NCBI RefSeq assembly: GCF_000350225.1
Contig: NW_005179250.1
Span: 1-64,000, forward strand
Length of the DNA: 64,000 bases
DNA from: Chondrus crispus
Taxonomy: Eukaryota; Rhodophyta; Florideophyceae; Gigartinales; Gigartinaceae
Direction: 5' to 3'
Shown: one piece after another, positions 18,190 through 28,766 of the stretch
Layout: each line of letters begins with the position of its first letter
Numbering within the stretch: position 1 is the stretch's first letter
Program-made: the position numbers and the translations under genes
The notes under the pieces: generated by a model
Seen by the model: the letters and a program-made list of their open reading frames with translations, nothing else
What the model was told of the DNA's origin: nothing
The model's database searches: none

Positions 18190-20292
18190 CTAATAGTACT
18201 TACCTTTGTAAGTAAGATCGTGACGTTCGTCGACGTGTTTCTTAAAACAGCCACGCCCAGTCTGGTGATGACAAAGGTATACTTCTTTGTCAAAATATGC
18301 CTTGCAGGCTGAGCAAATAAACTTTGACTCTTTTGTACCTTTGCAAATATTGCATCTGGATTGATAAAGAGCACAAGTATCCTTGCCGGATGCGCTTTTA
18401 CGCTTGCGAGTGGTTGGAGTTAGGTGAGTACCAATTCCACTGCCAGACCCAACATCTTCATCTTCAACAGCACTGTCTGATTTTCGCTGACGTAACGATA
18501 TACGATCATACTTTTTATCAATCAACTGGTCAGCAAGCTCACAATAAAACTGATTTGGAGACATCTTAGAACCATCTCCTTTTGCACCTGCATACAGTTT
18601 CCATGCATCCACAATGCAAATGGTCAATAAAGAAGTGTTGACACGCATAGACCACTCCTTGACTTCGAACTTCTTTTCCAAGCCGAGATCATCCTGACGA
18701 GATCTGTTGTGGCGGTCAATCTGAGAGCAAGTTTCATAATACTGCTCACAGACTGAGGGAATACGGATAGACAATTCCTCTTTTCTTGTCACGCCATGAC
18801 GTGTACGCCATCTCTCGCGGTAGATTGGAGTTCCTTCGTTGGATGTTCCGACAGAACTAATAAAGTATCTGCGGTCTCGGTCCACCCACATCACTGCCAT
18901 GAGATGAGGCCCGGCCACCGGCTTCGAAACTAGTGTGACGTGCTCTCCCTTTTCAGCAATCTCCAGATGAGATAGATATTTCATCGGATATTTCTTGGTA
19001 GATGTCTTCACTACACCTGTGAATCTAAGACCTTTCTCATAAAGTGATTCAGCCGTGTGGACAGAAGCAAAGTACGAATCCGCGCAGACAACACGATTGG
19101 TGTGAAACCATGACCGTAACAACCTCAAAGTCACTGCGGTTCCGTGTAAGTGGTCACTTTCAAAATCCTTTAAAGAAGTCTCCTCAGCTGAGACGACGTT
19201 CTCAATTCTTATTATGATTCCACTTTTTCCACATGCAGCAGTCTTCAACTCACAGCCATTCTCGGGTTTTCGGTCCATGGCCACATAATGAGGAAGACCG
19301 GTTTCAATCCAATCTCCTCCAAGTCCATACCAGCGTGACATACTCTCCTCAACGCAGATGTTCTGTGATGGAATTACATGTGATGCTCTGTGATCATTGA
19401 TTGCGACCATGAAGTCCCTGATCATACCCCATCTGTCATTTGAGTCAGCTGGAAAGCTGAACGTGACATTCTGACGAAGCTCCTCGAATCTTCTGCGGGA
19501 GATGATGTTTCCGAATTGAGGTTGCGGGGGATATTTGCTGGTTTTCTGTGAGCTCCAAAGAGACCTTCTGGTGCTGAATTCAATCCGAGTCATAAGGATT
19601 AGCACCCCGAAAAACTTCAAAATTTCACCTCTTGTAGTCAAGCGAAGTCCCCTTGATTCCATTGCATCGTTGGTGTAGGAAACCATTAATGCCAAGTGCT
19701 CCTGTGGGAACATCCACATGAAGTAGTCCATGGGATGCATTTGAGATGGACTGTGACCACGGGATATAATCTCATCAATCGGTCCAATCACCTTCCATCT
19801 TCTCGGCGGTATCATACCATTTAAATGCATCGTGACTTCCTCACGCTTCCAGGCCCGGCCGTGGACATTCATGTGGCCATCTTGGGAAACCATTTCGTCA
19901 CTCTCGGAGATTCTCGTACTCGGGCTGAGTGCTCCTTCCAGTGGCGTCACGCGGTCCTCTGTAGGCTCCGGTTGCGCATAATGTTCAGTTTCTTGCTGGA
20001 TATGATCTTCAGAACCGTCATCGATCAGGTCCATCACTTCACCAGCCTTGATGTTAGCTATGCGAAGCGTGACTTCCTTGACGCCATCTGATAATTCCCA
20101 TTTAGCCCTGACTGAAGTGACACTGCGACCCTTCACTTTGTCAGTTTTCATGCTAATGACAGTTCCCGTGACCAACTTGATCTTCCAGGAGGCTCCATAC
20201 ATGCGACGACATTTACTCTGAGCTGTGAGCAGTCTTGCACGAGTGTGGACGCGGTTACCTGCAATAATTCGAGGATCATTGACGCTCACCAT
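18190..20292 (-). CDS. piggyBac-family transposase, 700 aa
   Basis: Residues 30-90 look like a small beta-barrel with GTVISMKTDKVKG. The DDE core of the piggyBac family spans about 185-570. The three catalytic positions appear as NICVEESMSRW (first acidic at 315, here Glu where piggyBac proteins usually have Asp), CADSYFAS (Asp405) and SQIDRHNRSR (Asp526). The C-terminus carries a cysteine-rich zinc domain (Cys647, 650, 660, 663, 674, 682 and His residues to 691), typical of piggyBac proteins. The reading frame is uninterrupted and the ATG at 20292 lies about 200 bp inside the right terminal repeat. The protein would cut out and reinsert the element. The Glu315 substitution may weaken or abolish cleavage; position 316 is also Glu. 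Confidence 0.92.
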   Translation of the reverse strand: MVSVNDPRIIAGNRVHTRARLLTAQSKCRRMYGASWKIKLVTGTVISMKTDKVKGRSVTSVRAKWELSDGVKEVTLRIANIKAGEVMDLIDDGSEDHIQQETEHYAQPEPTEDRVTPLEGALSPSTRISESDEMVSQDGHMNVHGRAWKREEVTMHLNGMIPPRRWKVIGPIDEIISRGHSPSQMHPMDYFMWMFPQEHLALMVSYTNDAMESRGLRLTTRGEILKFFGVLILMTRIEFSTRRSLWSSQKTSKYPPQPQFGNIISRRRFEELRQNVTFSFPADSNDRWGMIRDFMVAINDHRASHVIPSQNICVEESMSRWYGLGGDWIETGLPHYVAMDRKPENGCELKTAACGKSGIIIRIENVVSAEETSLKDFESDHLHGTAVTLRLLRSWFHTNRVVCADSYFASVHTAESLYEKGLRFTGVVKTSTKKYPMKYLSHLEIAEKGEHVTLVSKPVAGPHLMAVMWVDRDRRYFISSVGTSNEGTPIYRERWRTRHGVTRKEELSIRIPSVCEQYYETCSQIDRHNRSRQDDLGLEKKFEVKEWSMRVNTSLLTICIVDAWKLYAGAKGDGSKMSPNQFYCELADQLIDKKYDRISLRQRKSDSAVEDEDVGSGSGIGTHLTPTTRKRKSASGKDTCALYQSRCNICKGTKESKFICSACKAYFDKEVYLCHHQTGRGCFKKHVDERHDLTYKGKYY

Positions 20293-20499
20293 TTTGAAGA
20301 AATTTTGGGAAGAGGAAGACGAAAGTGTTGATTAGGGAAGACTGAGATACGGAATTGAATGTTTTCTGGTTTGCCGACGTTTAATACTCTAGTCGTAAGC
20401 TTTTAACTACAGTAGCGATAAATTTCTACAATTATTCGAATTGCAAAAGCCCGCCTAAAAACTGGCCTCATATGAGGCCATTTGTCACCTAGACATTAG

Positions 20500-22470
20500 T
20501 AGTGTCCTGCGCTTCCACCTCCGCCCCCGCTCGGGTTACACGCACGCACTAGTATTATGTGTAATGCGCAAGAACTTGACAAGTACGGTTGACGATTCAA
20601 GCTCTGAGAGCGAGGCGCAAGATGCGAGAACTTGACAACTTGAACGGATCGCTTCGTATCTATGTTTCATTTTCAATGTGCACGTAGTACAATGAGATAG
20701 CCCTCTCCAGATTGTGCGAGACCCTGTATGCCGGCGATCGTGTCAGAGAGCGGAAGAGTGGGAGACCGCGCGCTCCGATTGCGATCCGAGCAGTCGGTCT
20801 TCTTCCTTTCTGGCCTTGCCAAGGATGTCGAAAAGACTGCCTGTTGCACTTCTATGCGGCAATGGCTAGAGGAACCTCATCCCCACCAACTACGTCCTCT
20901 TCCAACGATCACCGCCGATATCCCCTCTTGTTACACCCGAACCAGTCATGTTTGTTAGCCCCAGCAATCAAGAAGTAATCAAACTTTACGTTCACAAGTG
21001 TTTTTACTCGCAGCTCTAAAAGATACGCATCTCAAACCCAGCATCTGTGTGCATTCGCTTTTGATTGTAAAACCAAGTATTCGATCGCCACTTGCTTGCA
21101 TTCCACCACCACCGTTAGGGCGTAAAAGAGGCCCCATTTCCGAACCAACATTCTGTGAGCGTCCGTATAGTTTCCTCGTTTTCCTCGACTACATCTCAGA
21201 AGCCAGGTTTCCATAGTGTTTCCAACTCCCTCCCTGAACGTGGTGGGAGTCCAGTTGTGCTCTGCCCATGTTTTGCGTTTCCGTTCTAGAGGTAGTGGTC
21301 GACAGCATGTTCTCGCACCTGCTGACAGCTGCTGGGCGAGATACCGAGCTGGTTGGACACAAGAACTGGCGAAGATTCCAAACGCCGCGAGACTCGAGCG
21401 TAAAATCTACGTTTCAGCATGGTACAGTTGGTCTCTATATGGGGTACTCATTCTTTTCGAAGCGCCCCAAGCAGCTAGCGGGTGCAATCGAAAGGGGAGG
21501 GAGATAAGCAAATGATACAAAGGGTTTGTTACAAACGACTGGAAATGTGTGGATTGGAAATGGAATACTACTTGTGGCCTGCAACAATGAGAGAATCGTG
21601 CGATTCTCTTTGGGCTTCATTTCCTCCTAGGGTAATACTCGATAGCTCGACGTGTGTGGGTGTTCTTCTGACATGCAGCATTGATTGTTGGACAAATGGC
21701 CCTAGTGTTTTTCGATCACCTGCCAAAGAGAACTTGGAAGCTGACCTTGGAGCATCATATTAACGGTTGAGATACTTTGCATAAGCTCTTGAATGTGAAT
21801 GGCTCTTCCTCTGTACGTGCACAAGGGTGAGGTCATGGAGTGTTACATAATTGCCATTTTGTGCAATGGGCGGCGCACGTCGGTTCGCGGATGTCGCAGT
21901 AGCAGTAGCAAGAGCCTCGAGCGGTCGGGAAGCGGTTGCAGTGGAGTTGAAGGGGGACGCCCAATGTGCGTGGTCCGCCCGAGTTTGTGTCGATGGCGGC
22001 GCTGTGGTGACAACGAGCCAAGCACGTTGCGCCGCGATGTGGAGAAGGATGTTGTAGTGCTGGGACCAGCAAACAACGGCGTGAAGCTCAAAGTTGGTCC
22101 AACCTGATCTACGGTAACAGGCGCCTGCTCTCCTTTGCTCCCAGGAAGAGAGGAGAGCAGACGCCAATTAGATTAGGCTTCGGGAAAGTAAGGCCGCGAC
22201 ACAGGAGATAATGCGTACGTACTTTGGGAGGAGGCAGTGTGGGCCCCGGTGGAGCTTCAGATTGGCGAAGCCGCCTTACTACACGACGGATCGTGTGATA
22301 AGGCAGCTTTGCTTGGCTTGGCTTGGCTGGGCATGGCTTAGCTTGGCTTGTGAGAAGGTCTTGCGCATCGGCACTGTGAAGCGGCAGCAGTTGGCCCAGC
22401 CACCGCAATTGTGCCGCTGCGTATGACATCTTCATCGACCCCAACTGTGCGGGTGGTTACGCCGTCAGAA
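20500..22470. other. Intergenic stretch without a supported gene
   Basis: Many short frames exist but none is convincing. The best is a 76-codon frame at 20728-20958 (QSVFFLSGLAKDVEKTACC) that could be a gene remnant. Two AAGAACTTGACAA-type repeats lie near 20570-20635. An inverted repeat CTGCTCTCCT/AGGAGAGCAG lies at about 22124-22160, and a CTTGG pentamer repeat at about 22308-22349. Confidence 0.4.
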
Positions 22471-23590
22471 TTTGATTTACAGAACAAACGGCAATGCCAA
22501 GCAATGGCGTCGTCGACGAGGGATCCCAGATGCAGGGAGCCGACTGCTCGGAGGACCGCAGATTATCCGATGTCCGGCAGAGGGGGAAGGTCGGCAGGGG
22601 AGAGCGGGACGAGATGTGTGCGGATGGGGCCGGGTGAAGGTCGCCGAGGGCCGCAGGAGTAGCGGGGTCGTTGAGGTTTGCGAGCGGGCTGTTCGTAAGG
22701 GAGTGCGTTGCGCGAGAGTATTGGGCCTCGCGATGGAGGCGGCGGATGACACCGGCAGTGGCGGCCGCGTCGAGAGCCTGAGAGGTGAGGGGCAGGGGAG
22801 GCGTGAGGACAGTAAAGTCGTCGTAGACGTGGCGGGCGTGAGCGAGAATAACGGGCGATGGTGGCAGAGGCGTCAGCGGGGCGAGAGAGGGGTAGCGGCG
22901 AGTTGAGCGCTCCGGCGGAGGGCCGCCTGGGTGGTCTCGAAGGAGGCGAACGAGAGGGCCGGGGGCGCCGTGGGAGCGATGGCGATCGAGGTGCTGGCGG
23001 TGGGGGAGGAGCGGGCGAGCCGGTTTCTACGCGAATCGGGGCGCCGACGGTGCGCACTGGCGTGCGAGCGGCGGGGATGAGAGCGGGTCGGGCAGAGGTC
23101 GGGTCGGAGAGGAGAGCTCGAGCTTTGGCGAAGAGTAAGGATCGGTCGCGGTGAGCTCGCGGGTACGCGTGGGAGATCAAAATTCCCGGATGCGATCATC
23201 CTGCACGGGCCAGGCGCGGTAGACAACGACGGGGCCGCAATGAAGGCCCAAGAGCGAGGAGGGGTGCTGCGGTCAGAGCGCAGGGGAGCCGCCGCGAGTA
23301 GGGGCGCAGGCGAGACGGGGTGGGTGCTGAAATGGGATGGGGAAGGGGCGTGCGCATCGGTGCAGATGGTGGGAGACGGCGCGAGGAGGCGCGTGGAGCA
23401 GCGTTTTGGCGGGCGGGCAGGCGCGATCGGGCTCGGGGGGCTTGCTCAATGCTTGGGGCGGAATCTCAGGCGCTGGTGCTGGCGCCCCGGCGCTGGCGCA
23501 ACCGCGGCGCCCCGCGAAGGCGACGGCGATAGAGGTGGAGTTGATATCCACTTTCCCATCCGAGAAAAAACTCATACTGTAGTCTTCACT
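22471..23590. other. GC-rich, G-skewed block; possible decayed gene on - strand
   Basis: A sharply bounded block in which the + strand is G-rich. The - strand gives Pro/Ser/Ala/Arg-rich frames. One begins at an ATG near 23575 with MSFFSDGKVDINSTSIAVAF and reads like the start of a protein, but it closes at 23273; nearby frames on the same strand (22873-23226 and 22477-22752) are of similar composition. No domain is recognised. It may be a decayed or intron-containing gene, or only GC-rich DNA. Confidence 0.25.
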
Positions 23591-24226
23591 TTTTGAACCA
23601 CAAGTAGTTACTGTACTACTGTAGATTCATATTTTAGGAGTACAGTGGGATACACGCAATAGTGCCACCCGTTTCCACATGCCAGAAGGTGGCACTGTTC
23701 AGTGGTGGTACTACTAGCGGAGAGTGAAACGGAGGAAATATGCACCCCTCTAATGCTTACCTAGATACGCTTTAGGCATAGATAATCGCCCAGCACTGCT
23801 TGCCTCTCTCATGATCCGCTTCCCTGAGCCCGTGCATTGTGAGCGCATTGTGAGAAATGCTTTCTTCGCGCGTCGTCACATAAAACTTGCTTCCTGTAAA
23901 TTGCACTCATGCGCCATTTTCTGTAGCCCCCAAAACAATTCCGTGAGCCAGTCCTAACAAAGGGCTTTCCTTTCGTTTTTCCTTTCCGTCGCCACGTTTT
24001 TATTGAGTTCTTCACTAAAATCGGAAGAACATTGCTGTAGTTTTTACTGTAATGCCATCCCATAGTTCCACTCCTCGGAAATGGAACAGAGTCTGGACGG
24101 TCTGCAGATCCATGCAGCATGGAAGATACAGCAACGCCTCCTCGCGCATGCACATGGCCCAGTCTGACTCCCTGTAGCTTGACAAAAGCAAAGCTGGACG
24201 ACGTGTTGCTATAATGAGGTCCCTCG
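23591..24226. other. 5' flank of Harbinger fragment
   Basis: No gene recognised. An inverted repeat AGTGCCACC/GGTGGCACT is at about 23662-23696, and several TACTGTA/TACAGTA words occur near 23605-23645. Confidence 0.35.
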
Positions 24227-24865
24227 ATGTGCATGACCAAAACGGTCATGATAGATCAGCAACCGGCAGTATCCAACACAGTCCTCCCCAGCACTCCCTT
24301 TCCTTCGTCAGGGTTTCAAACGTCTTCTCTACCAATGAAGTTAAGTCCTGAAATCCACCGCCGAATTGAGCTCGTCCTATTGCGAATGCGGCGTAGGAGG
24401 ATGTTTTTATGCCTGCTCGTGGCTGCGGCAATTCTTCTCAATTCCAAAAAAGACAAGAAAACGCGGAAAGTACGCCTGGAATTGAGTTTGCGGGAACAAC
24501 TGACGTTTGAAATTTTGACTCTGTTTTATGATGACGCTTTGTTCTGTAGGGCTTTCATAATGCCACGCCAAGCGTTTCATGAATTGCTTAGTAGCGTTGG
24601 GCAGTCTCTCCAGATGAATATCGAAATGGGACGACGGGCAAAACGACCGACCATTCCACCGGATGTACGCCTTGCCGTGACGCTGAGGATGATGGCTGGC
24701 GCAAGTTATCTAGACTTAATGGGTACTTATCAGATGTCTAAGACATCAGTTTACAATGTGCTTCATTCTACGTGTACAGTATTGTCAGAAAGATTGCAGC
24801 TGCCCGGGTTGCCGTCCACAGCGTCTGGTTTACGTCACTCGGCAAACACTTTCGTGTTTGCGTAA
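24227..24865 (+). pseudogene. PIF/Harbinger transposase, N-terminal half
   Basis: The frame reads 212 residues. The most credible start is the Met at residue 37 (MKLSPEIHRRIELVLLRMRR). Residues 115-200 match the helix-turn-helix region of PIF/Harbinger transposases and HARBI1: MPRQAFHELLSSVG, PPDVRLAVTLRMMAGASYLDLMGTYQMSKTSVY (in pieces) and the RLQLPGLPST that precedes the catalytic domain. The DDE catalytic domain, which should follow for about 200 residues, is absent: the frame ends at 24865 and downstream frames show nothing like it. No terminal repeats or TTA/TAA duplications were found. It is a truncated, inactive DNA-transposon remnant. Confidence 0.78.
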
Positions 24866-25308
24866 AATGTGGAGGAGATCGCCGGAGTGCAAGCGGGGAG
24901 CGGGGAGCTTTGGAAGCAGTATTACGCGCCCTTGTTATTGCGCTTGGCTTGTGTGGGTTTCTTCGGACAGAGAGGGAGAACTTCTAGCATATAAAATGGC
25001 GGGAGAAGGTACTGTGTATGGTTTGTAATGTTGAGAGAACCAATGTTCTGATCTGCATGTGCTCGTATTTGGATTTAATTCCACGCTTTCATTGTACTGT
25101 AAGTGCCACTGCACCGCATCGAGTCCATGGAATTGTAGTACAGTATTGTGCATATGGACTGGGTTTGGATTGGTATTTCCTTTAGCCAATGGATTTCGAC
25201 CAGTTCGCAGAATTAACAAGCATTACAGTGGTTCTGTGTAGCATTCGTTGTGGCGTGCGATTAATTTAATGAAATGACCCGGCCAATAGCGTGAACGCAA
25301 CTGGTTGA
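24866..25308. other. Intergenic flank left of element E
   Basis: No gene. It ends with GCAACTGGTTGA before AGGA, a sequence that also occurs to the right of element E (about 29848-29863), marking the two sides of its insertion site. Confidence 0.5.
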
Positions 25309-25311
25309 AGG

Positions 25312-25332
25312 AAGGTTAGACTTGTGTTGAAG
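25312..25332 (-). repeat. Element E repeat B2
   Basis: Shares 21 bp with 25709-25729 (core GGTTAGACTTGTGTTGAAG). It is the outermost left end of the element. Confidence 0.75.
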
Positions 25333-25505
25333 ATCAAACGAATTTTTTTAATGAGGTTTGGGCATTTTTTTGAACAAAAAGTCAGTGTGCTACGAAGGCT
25401 TACAATTATCAGAAAATGAAAGGAAAATAGCGGAGGCCGGTTAGCGGACTGCGCGCTAAAGAGAACGACTTGTGATAGGGCACGAAGTGCGGGTGGGGCG
25501 GTGGG

Positions 25506-25669
25506 AAAAAGCAAGCGACGACTTGAGGGAGAAAGAGACTTGAAGGCTCCGAGGCGTCGCCTTAAATCCTACTTCCAAGGACTGTTCCAGGCATTTGGTA
25601 AACCATGCTTGAGTCGTGATGAATCTTGATTTCATGGCAGCACGGTAGAACAAATGGTGGAAGCCTCCC
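25506..25669 (-). repeat. Element E repeat A2
   Basis: 164-bp direct repeat of 29642-29805 with two base differences. It lies between B1 and B2 as expected for a split direct repeat. Confidence 0.92.
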
Positions 25670-25708
25670 TTATCTCACCTTGATTCACAAATGTGTGTGT
25701 GATCGTCT

Positions 25709-25729
25709 AAGGTTAGACTTGTGTTGAAG
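25709..25729 (-). repeat. Element E repeat B1
   Basis: Copy of the 21-bp B sequence between the recombinase gene and A2; 39 bp separate it from A2. Confidence 0.75.
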
Positions 25730-27141
25730 GTCCCATAGGGATACGAGGTTCGGCAGGAAGATTAAGCAAATGGCCGAAAAAGAAGGAGGAATTAACGGTA
25801 GGGAGAATGCCAGCGTCCAGGTAGTACGATTCAAACGTCGTGCTGGTGGGAGACCAGTCTCCCCAAATGCGGATTCGGTAGAGTGGGACGTTGATTGCGG
25901 CACATTCAGAAGCTGCACCAATTCGTAGGGAGTGCGAGGTCCAGGAAACTTGCGGCGGCGGAGAAATCTTGAGATGAACCAGACAGGACAGCAACCATTT
26001 GGTCATACCACGCGCGGATGGTTGAAACCGTTGTCCCAAAATAGCCCAGTAATACTTGCTCTTAGAGGGAGAATTGCGCCGATAGCGGTCATATCGGAGA
26101 ATCAAGTCCACGGGGGACACCGGAGCCGGAATAATAGAAGAGGGACGGCGTTTGTAGGACAGCGTGTGTGCAACAGGTCCTTGGGCCTTCCTGAGCGTGA
26201 TGGCCACGTCTACGGAGTCAGGAGAGACAGAAATATTATCACATAGCAACGACGATCCAGCCTCGCCACGTTCAAAAAACAAATAGCCCGTGAGGACGGC
26301 CGTTGCGTTTCGGAGAAAAATGACGTTGGAATCCGGGATAGCTAGGGCTGCATCGAGAATTGCTCGCTCGTGCGACATCAGAAGGGGGCCCTCGACGTTC
26401 GTGCAGCGAAGTGGGGTCTTGGAGGGCTTTACGTGAGACGTCGGATTTCTTGAATGCGGCCATGGCCAACTTGAGAAGCGGAGTGTAGGGGATGAAAATT
26501 CCAATGCGGGCGTGTGCGGTGACAACCGCGCTAATGTAGTTGGTGATGGACGGAGAAGAGATGGCCCCTTCAGTGTGTAGCCAAACGAGAAAGCGAATAA
26601 GAGCGGCAGGGTCCCCTGAAAGAGGATCGATGCGCTCTACGTTGCAAAACGCGAGCCATTTCTTCCATTGGGTTTGCGCACTGATCCAGGTGGAGGGCGC
26701 ACGGGCTTGATTGATGAAGCTGGCCATGACCAGGCCTCCGTTGGACGTACCGGCGCCCGCGGTACGCAGCAGTGATTCTCGCAACTTATTTTGTAAACTC
26801 ATCGTTGTGTCCAAGTCGTGGGGGGAATGACCCAGATAGCCAGTTTCCACGGTGGAATGGGCGTTCCCGGGCGGGCCCAGGATGGTGGCAGGTATAGTCT
26901 GTCGGCAGTGAAGACGTGAGGCTTGCACAGGGACAGGAGCCGAGCGAACCACGATTGTGCTGGCCAGTAGGGCGTGACGAGGGTCCCTACGGCCGCTTCC
27001 TTGAAGATCTTGGTGACGGTTACGGAGATGAGTTTGAGAGGAGGGTTCCAGTAGTTGATTTCTGATAGCCCCCACGCTTGAGAGAGAGCGTCCACTGCCA
27101 GGGAGTGTGGCGAGTGGTGAGCTGAGTTGAACCGGATGCAC
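25713..27141 (-). CDS. Element E tyrosine recombinase region
   Basis: The upstream part contains an alpha-helical core-binding domain (STWISAQTQWKKWLAF, then DPAALIRFLVWLHTEG and PSITNYISAVVTAHARIG). The downstream part contains the catalytic domain, with SHSLRIGAASECAA (the His-x-x-Arg box) and a conserved Tyr in TTFESYYLDAG. This enzyme inserts a circular DNA form into the genome without target duplication. The region looks broken by about one change. It partly overlaps the end of the reverse transcriptase frame. Confidence 0.82.
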
Positions 27142-28766
27142 AACGAGTTGTCCTCTGCGGCATAGCGGTCGATGGTTGGCGGAAGTTGTTGGAGCAGAGG
27201 TCGGATGGCCTCTTGGTTGATCCGCCAGTCGTCCAACGATTGGAGCCGAGAGAGTCGGTCGGCATAGCGATTGACTGCCGAGGGGAGATACTCCGACTCG
27301 ATGGTTATTCCGAGGGTTGTGAGGACACGATGCAGAACTCGGAGTTCCGCCATCAATGTGGGTGATCGGGTCGTCATGGTGTTGATGATGTGCACCACGG
27401 CTTGATTGTCCTCCCAGAGCTTGACGTGGACCCCCTGATGGCGACGGAAGTGCTCTGCGAAGGACCGGACGTTGTCCGTGACTGCTCGCAACTCCAGGAA
27501 ATTGATCGATTTCAACCGATACAGGGGGTCCCAGACGCCCCGAGCCTCCCAGATGCCCGGAGTGCCAGCTTGAAGATTGTAGCCCAAAGTACCCCCCTGC
27601 CCCGTTCCGGTAGAGGCGTCAGAATGTAAGGCCAGAAAGGGATTCGGCGACTGAATCAGACGATTCGGGGACAGATCCCGTAGCTTCTGCCAGTGCTTGA
27701 GATCTCTGAGGGCCGCATGGACGAGGCGGACCCTCTTCCCGGTGTGATTCGTGAGGGAGTCGTACAACGACCGCGTGTAGAAGCGGGCGAGGGGCATGTC
27801 CAGCGAACACGATACGGCCACTCCGCAGAAGTGGCGTAACAGTTGGGCGTCTACCAGGCGGCAGTTGCGGCGAGCTTGTTGGAGTAGTCGCGAGGCGACG
27901 GAATGAAGCTTGTCTAGTCGCGCCCTTGTGATGCCGAAGGTCATCTTCTGAGTATCGATGGTGAAACCGAGGTGGTCGATGCGCTGACCACCATCGCAAC
28001 AGCCTTTTCCGAGCTTGCGTGAGAGGCCACACGAATCTAGCAGATTTTGAAGTGATCGGCGAGCTTGGTCCAGGGCTTGTATGGAGAGGACGGCGACCAG
28101 GAAGTCGTCCATGTAGGGGTGGATGCGAAGGCGTAGGACAGCGCGAACATGTCGCACAAATGGTCTCATGATCTTGATGAAGTACTCGGGACTTATTTTC
28201 CAACCAAATGGGAGGGCGATGCAGCGGTAATGCCGGCCTTCGAGCACAAATAGGAACCAGTTTCGGATGCCGGGATGGAGGCGGAAGTGATGATACCCCT
28301 TCTGGATGTCGAAGCTCAAAAGGTGATCCTCTTTTTGTAATTCGAGAGCGAAGCTTTCCAGGGTCTCCATACGCACTGAAGTTGAACGGAACAGGTCTGA
28401 TGGCCTGGAGAGATTGACGAACAGGCGCCGTTTTTCGGTGGTAACAACGAACGCGTTTGAGATTGGATAGCCTTGGCGGTGTAGCAGCCGTCCTTCTGTC
28501 GCCGAGATCTCCTCGTAGATCTGCCGGCGCAAACAGTCGAGCATTTCTTCCTTCAACCAGGCTTTGTCTACGGAATCGACGGGAATAACGGGAAGAGCGA
28601 AGGACAGCTGTTTGCAGAGGGGCATCATGGGGGTTTCGTAGACACCGTACCGAATGGCACGTATGATGAAACCAGATGCACCCAGTGTGTTCTCCCAGTA
28701 ATCGGCCGCGGACTGGGTGTTTTTCCAGAGCACTTGGGAGAACGTAGGTGGGGCCGCGGAACTCAT
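26799..28766 (-). CDS. Element E reverse transcriptase-RNase H, 655 aa
   Basis: Reverse transcriptase of the DIRS type. RRLFVNLSRPSDLF and HLLSFDIQKGYHHFRLHP are the palm motifs, [16 protein letters not shown] follows, and IHPYMDDFLVAV is the YxDD active site near residue 232. RNase H starts near 385 (LALHSDASTGTGQGG), with ELRAVTDNVRSF and WEDNQAVVHIIN. The frame is open throughout. It starts four bases before the end of ORF1, and the same gene order is seen in element F. Confidence 0.93.
   Translation of the reverse strand: MSSAAPPTFSQVLWKNTQSAADYWENTLGASGFIIRAIRYGVYETPMMPLCKQLSFALPVIPVDSVDKAWLKEEMLDCLRRQIYEEISATEGRLLHRQGYPISNAFVVTTEKRRLFVNLSRPSDLFRSTSVRMETLESFALELQKEDHLLSFDIQKGYHHFRLHPGIRNWFLFVLEGRHYRCIALPFGWKISPEYFIKIMRPFVRHVRAVLRLRIHPYMDDFLVAVLSIQALDQARRSLQNLLDSCGLSRKLGKGCCDGGQRIDHLGFTIDTQKMTFGITRARLDKLHSVASRLLQQARRNCRLVDAQLLRHFCGVAVSCSLDMPLARFYTRSLYDSLTNHTGKRVRLVHAALRDLKHWQKLRDLSPNRLIQSPNPFLALHSDASTGTGQGGTLGYNLQAGTPGIWEARGVWDPLYRLKSINFLELRAVTDNVRSFAEHFRRHQGVHVKLWEDNQAVVHIINTMTTRSPTLMAELRVLHRVLTTLGITIESEYLPSAVNRYADRLSRLQSLDDWRINQEAIRPLLQQLPPTIDRYAAEDNSLCIRFNSAHHSPHSLAVDALSQAWGLSEINYWNPPLKLISVTVTKIFKEAAVGTLVTPYWPAQSWFARLLSLCKPHVFTADRLYLPPSWARPGTPIPPWKLAIWVIPPTTWTQR

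Larger units (their letters stand above)
17683..20495 (-). mobile_element. piggyBac-like transposon, 2.8 kb, TTAG target duplication
   Basis: Terminal inverted repeats begin TGTCTAGACGACCGG on the left and end TGTCACCTAGACA on the right, each with the subterminal palindrome CCTCATATGAGG (or close to it) about 25-35 bp in. The four bases TTAG occur at both junctions (17679-17682 and 20496-20499), a piggyBac-sized duplication, but TTAG rather than the usual TTAA. One transposase gene is carried on the - strand. The element appears structurally complete. Confidence 0.9.

Noticed and set aside
22308-22349. CTTGG pentamer repeat as a regulatory element
   Set aside because: A simple short microsatellite with no supporting context.
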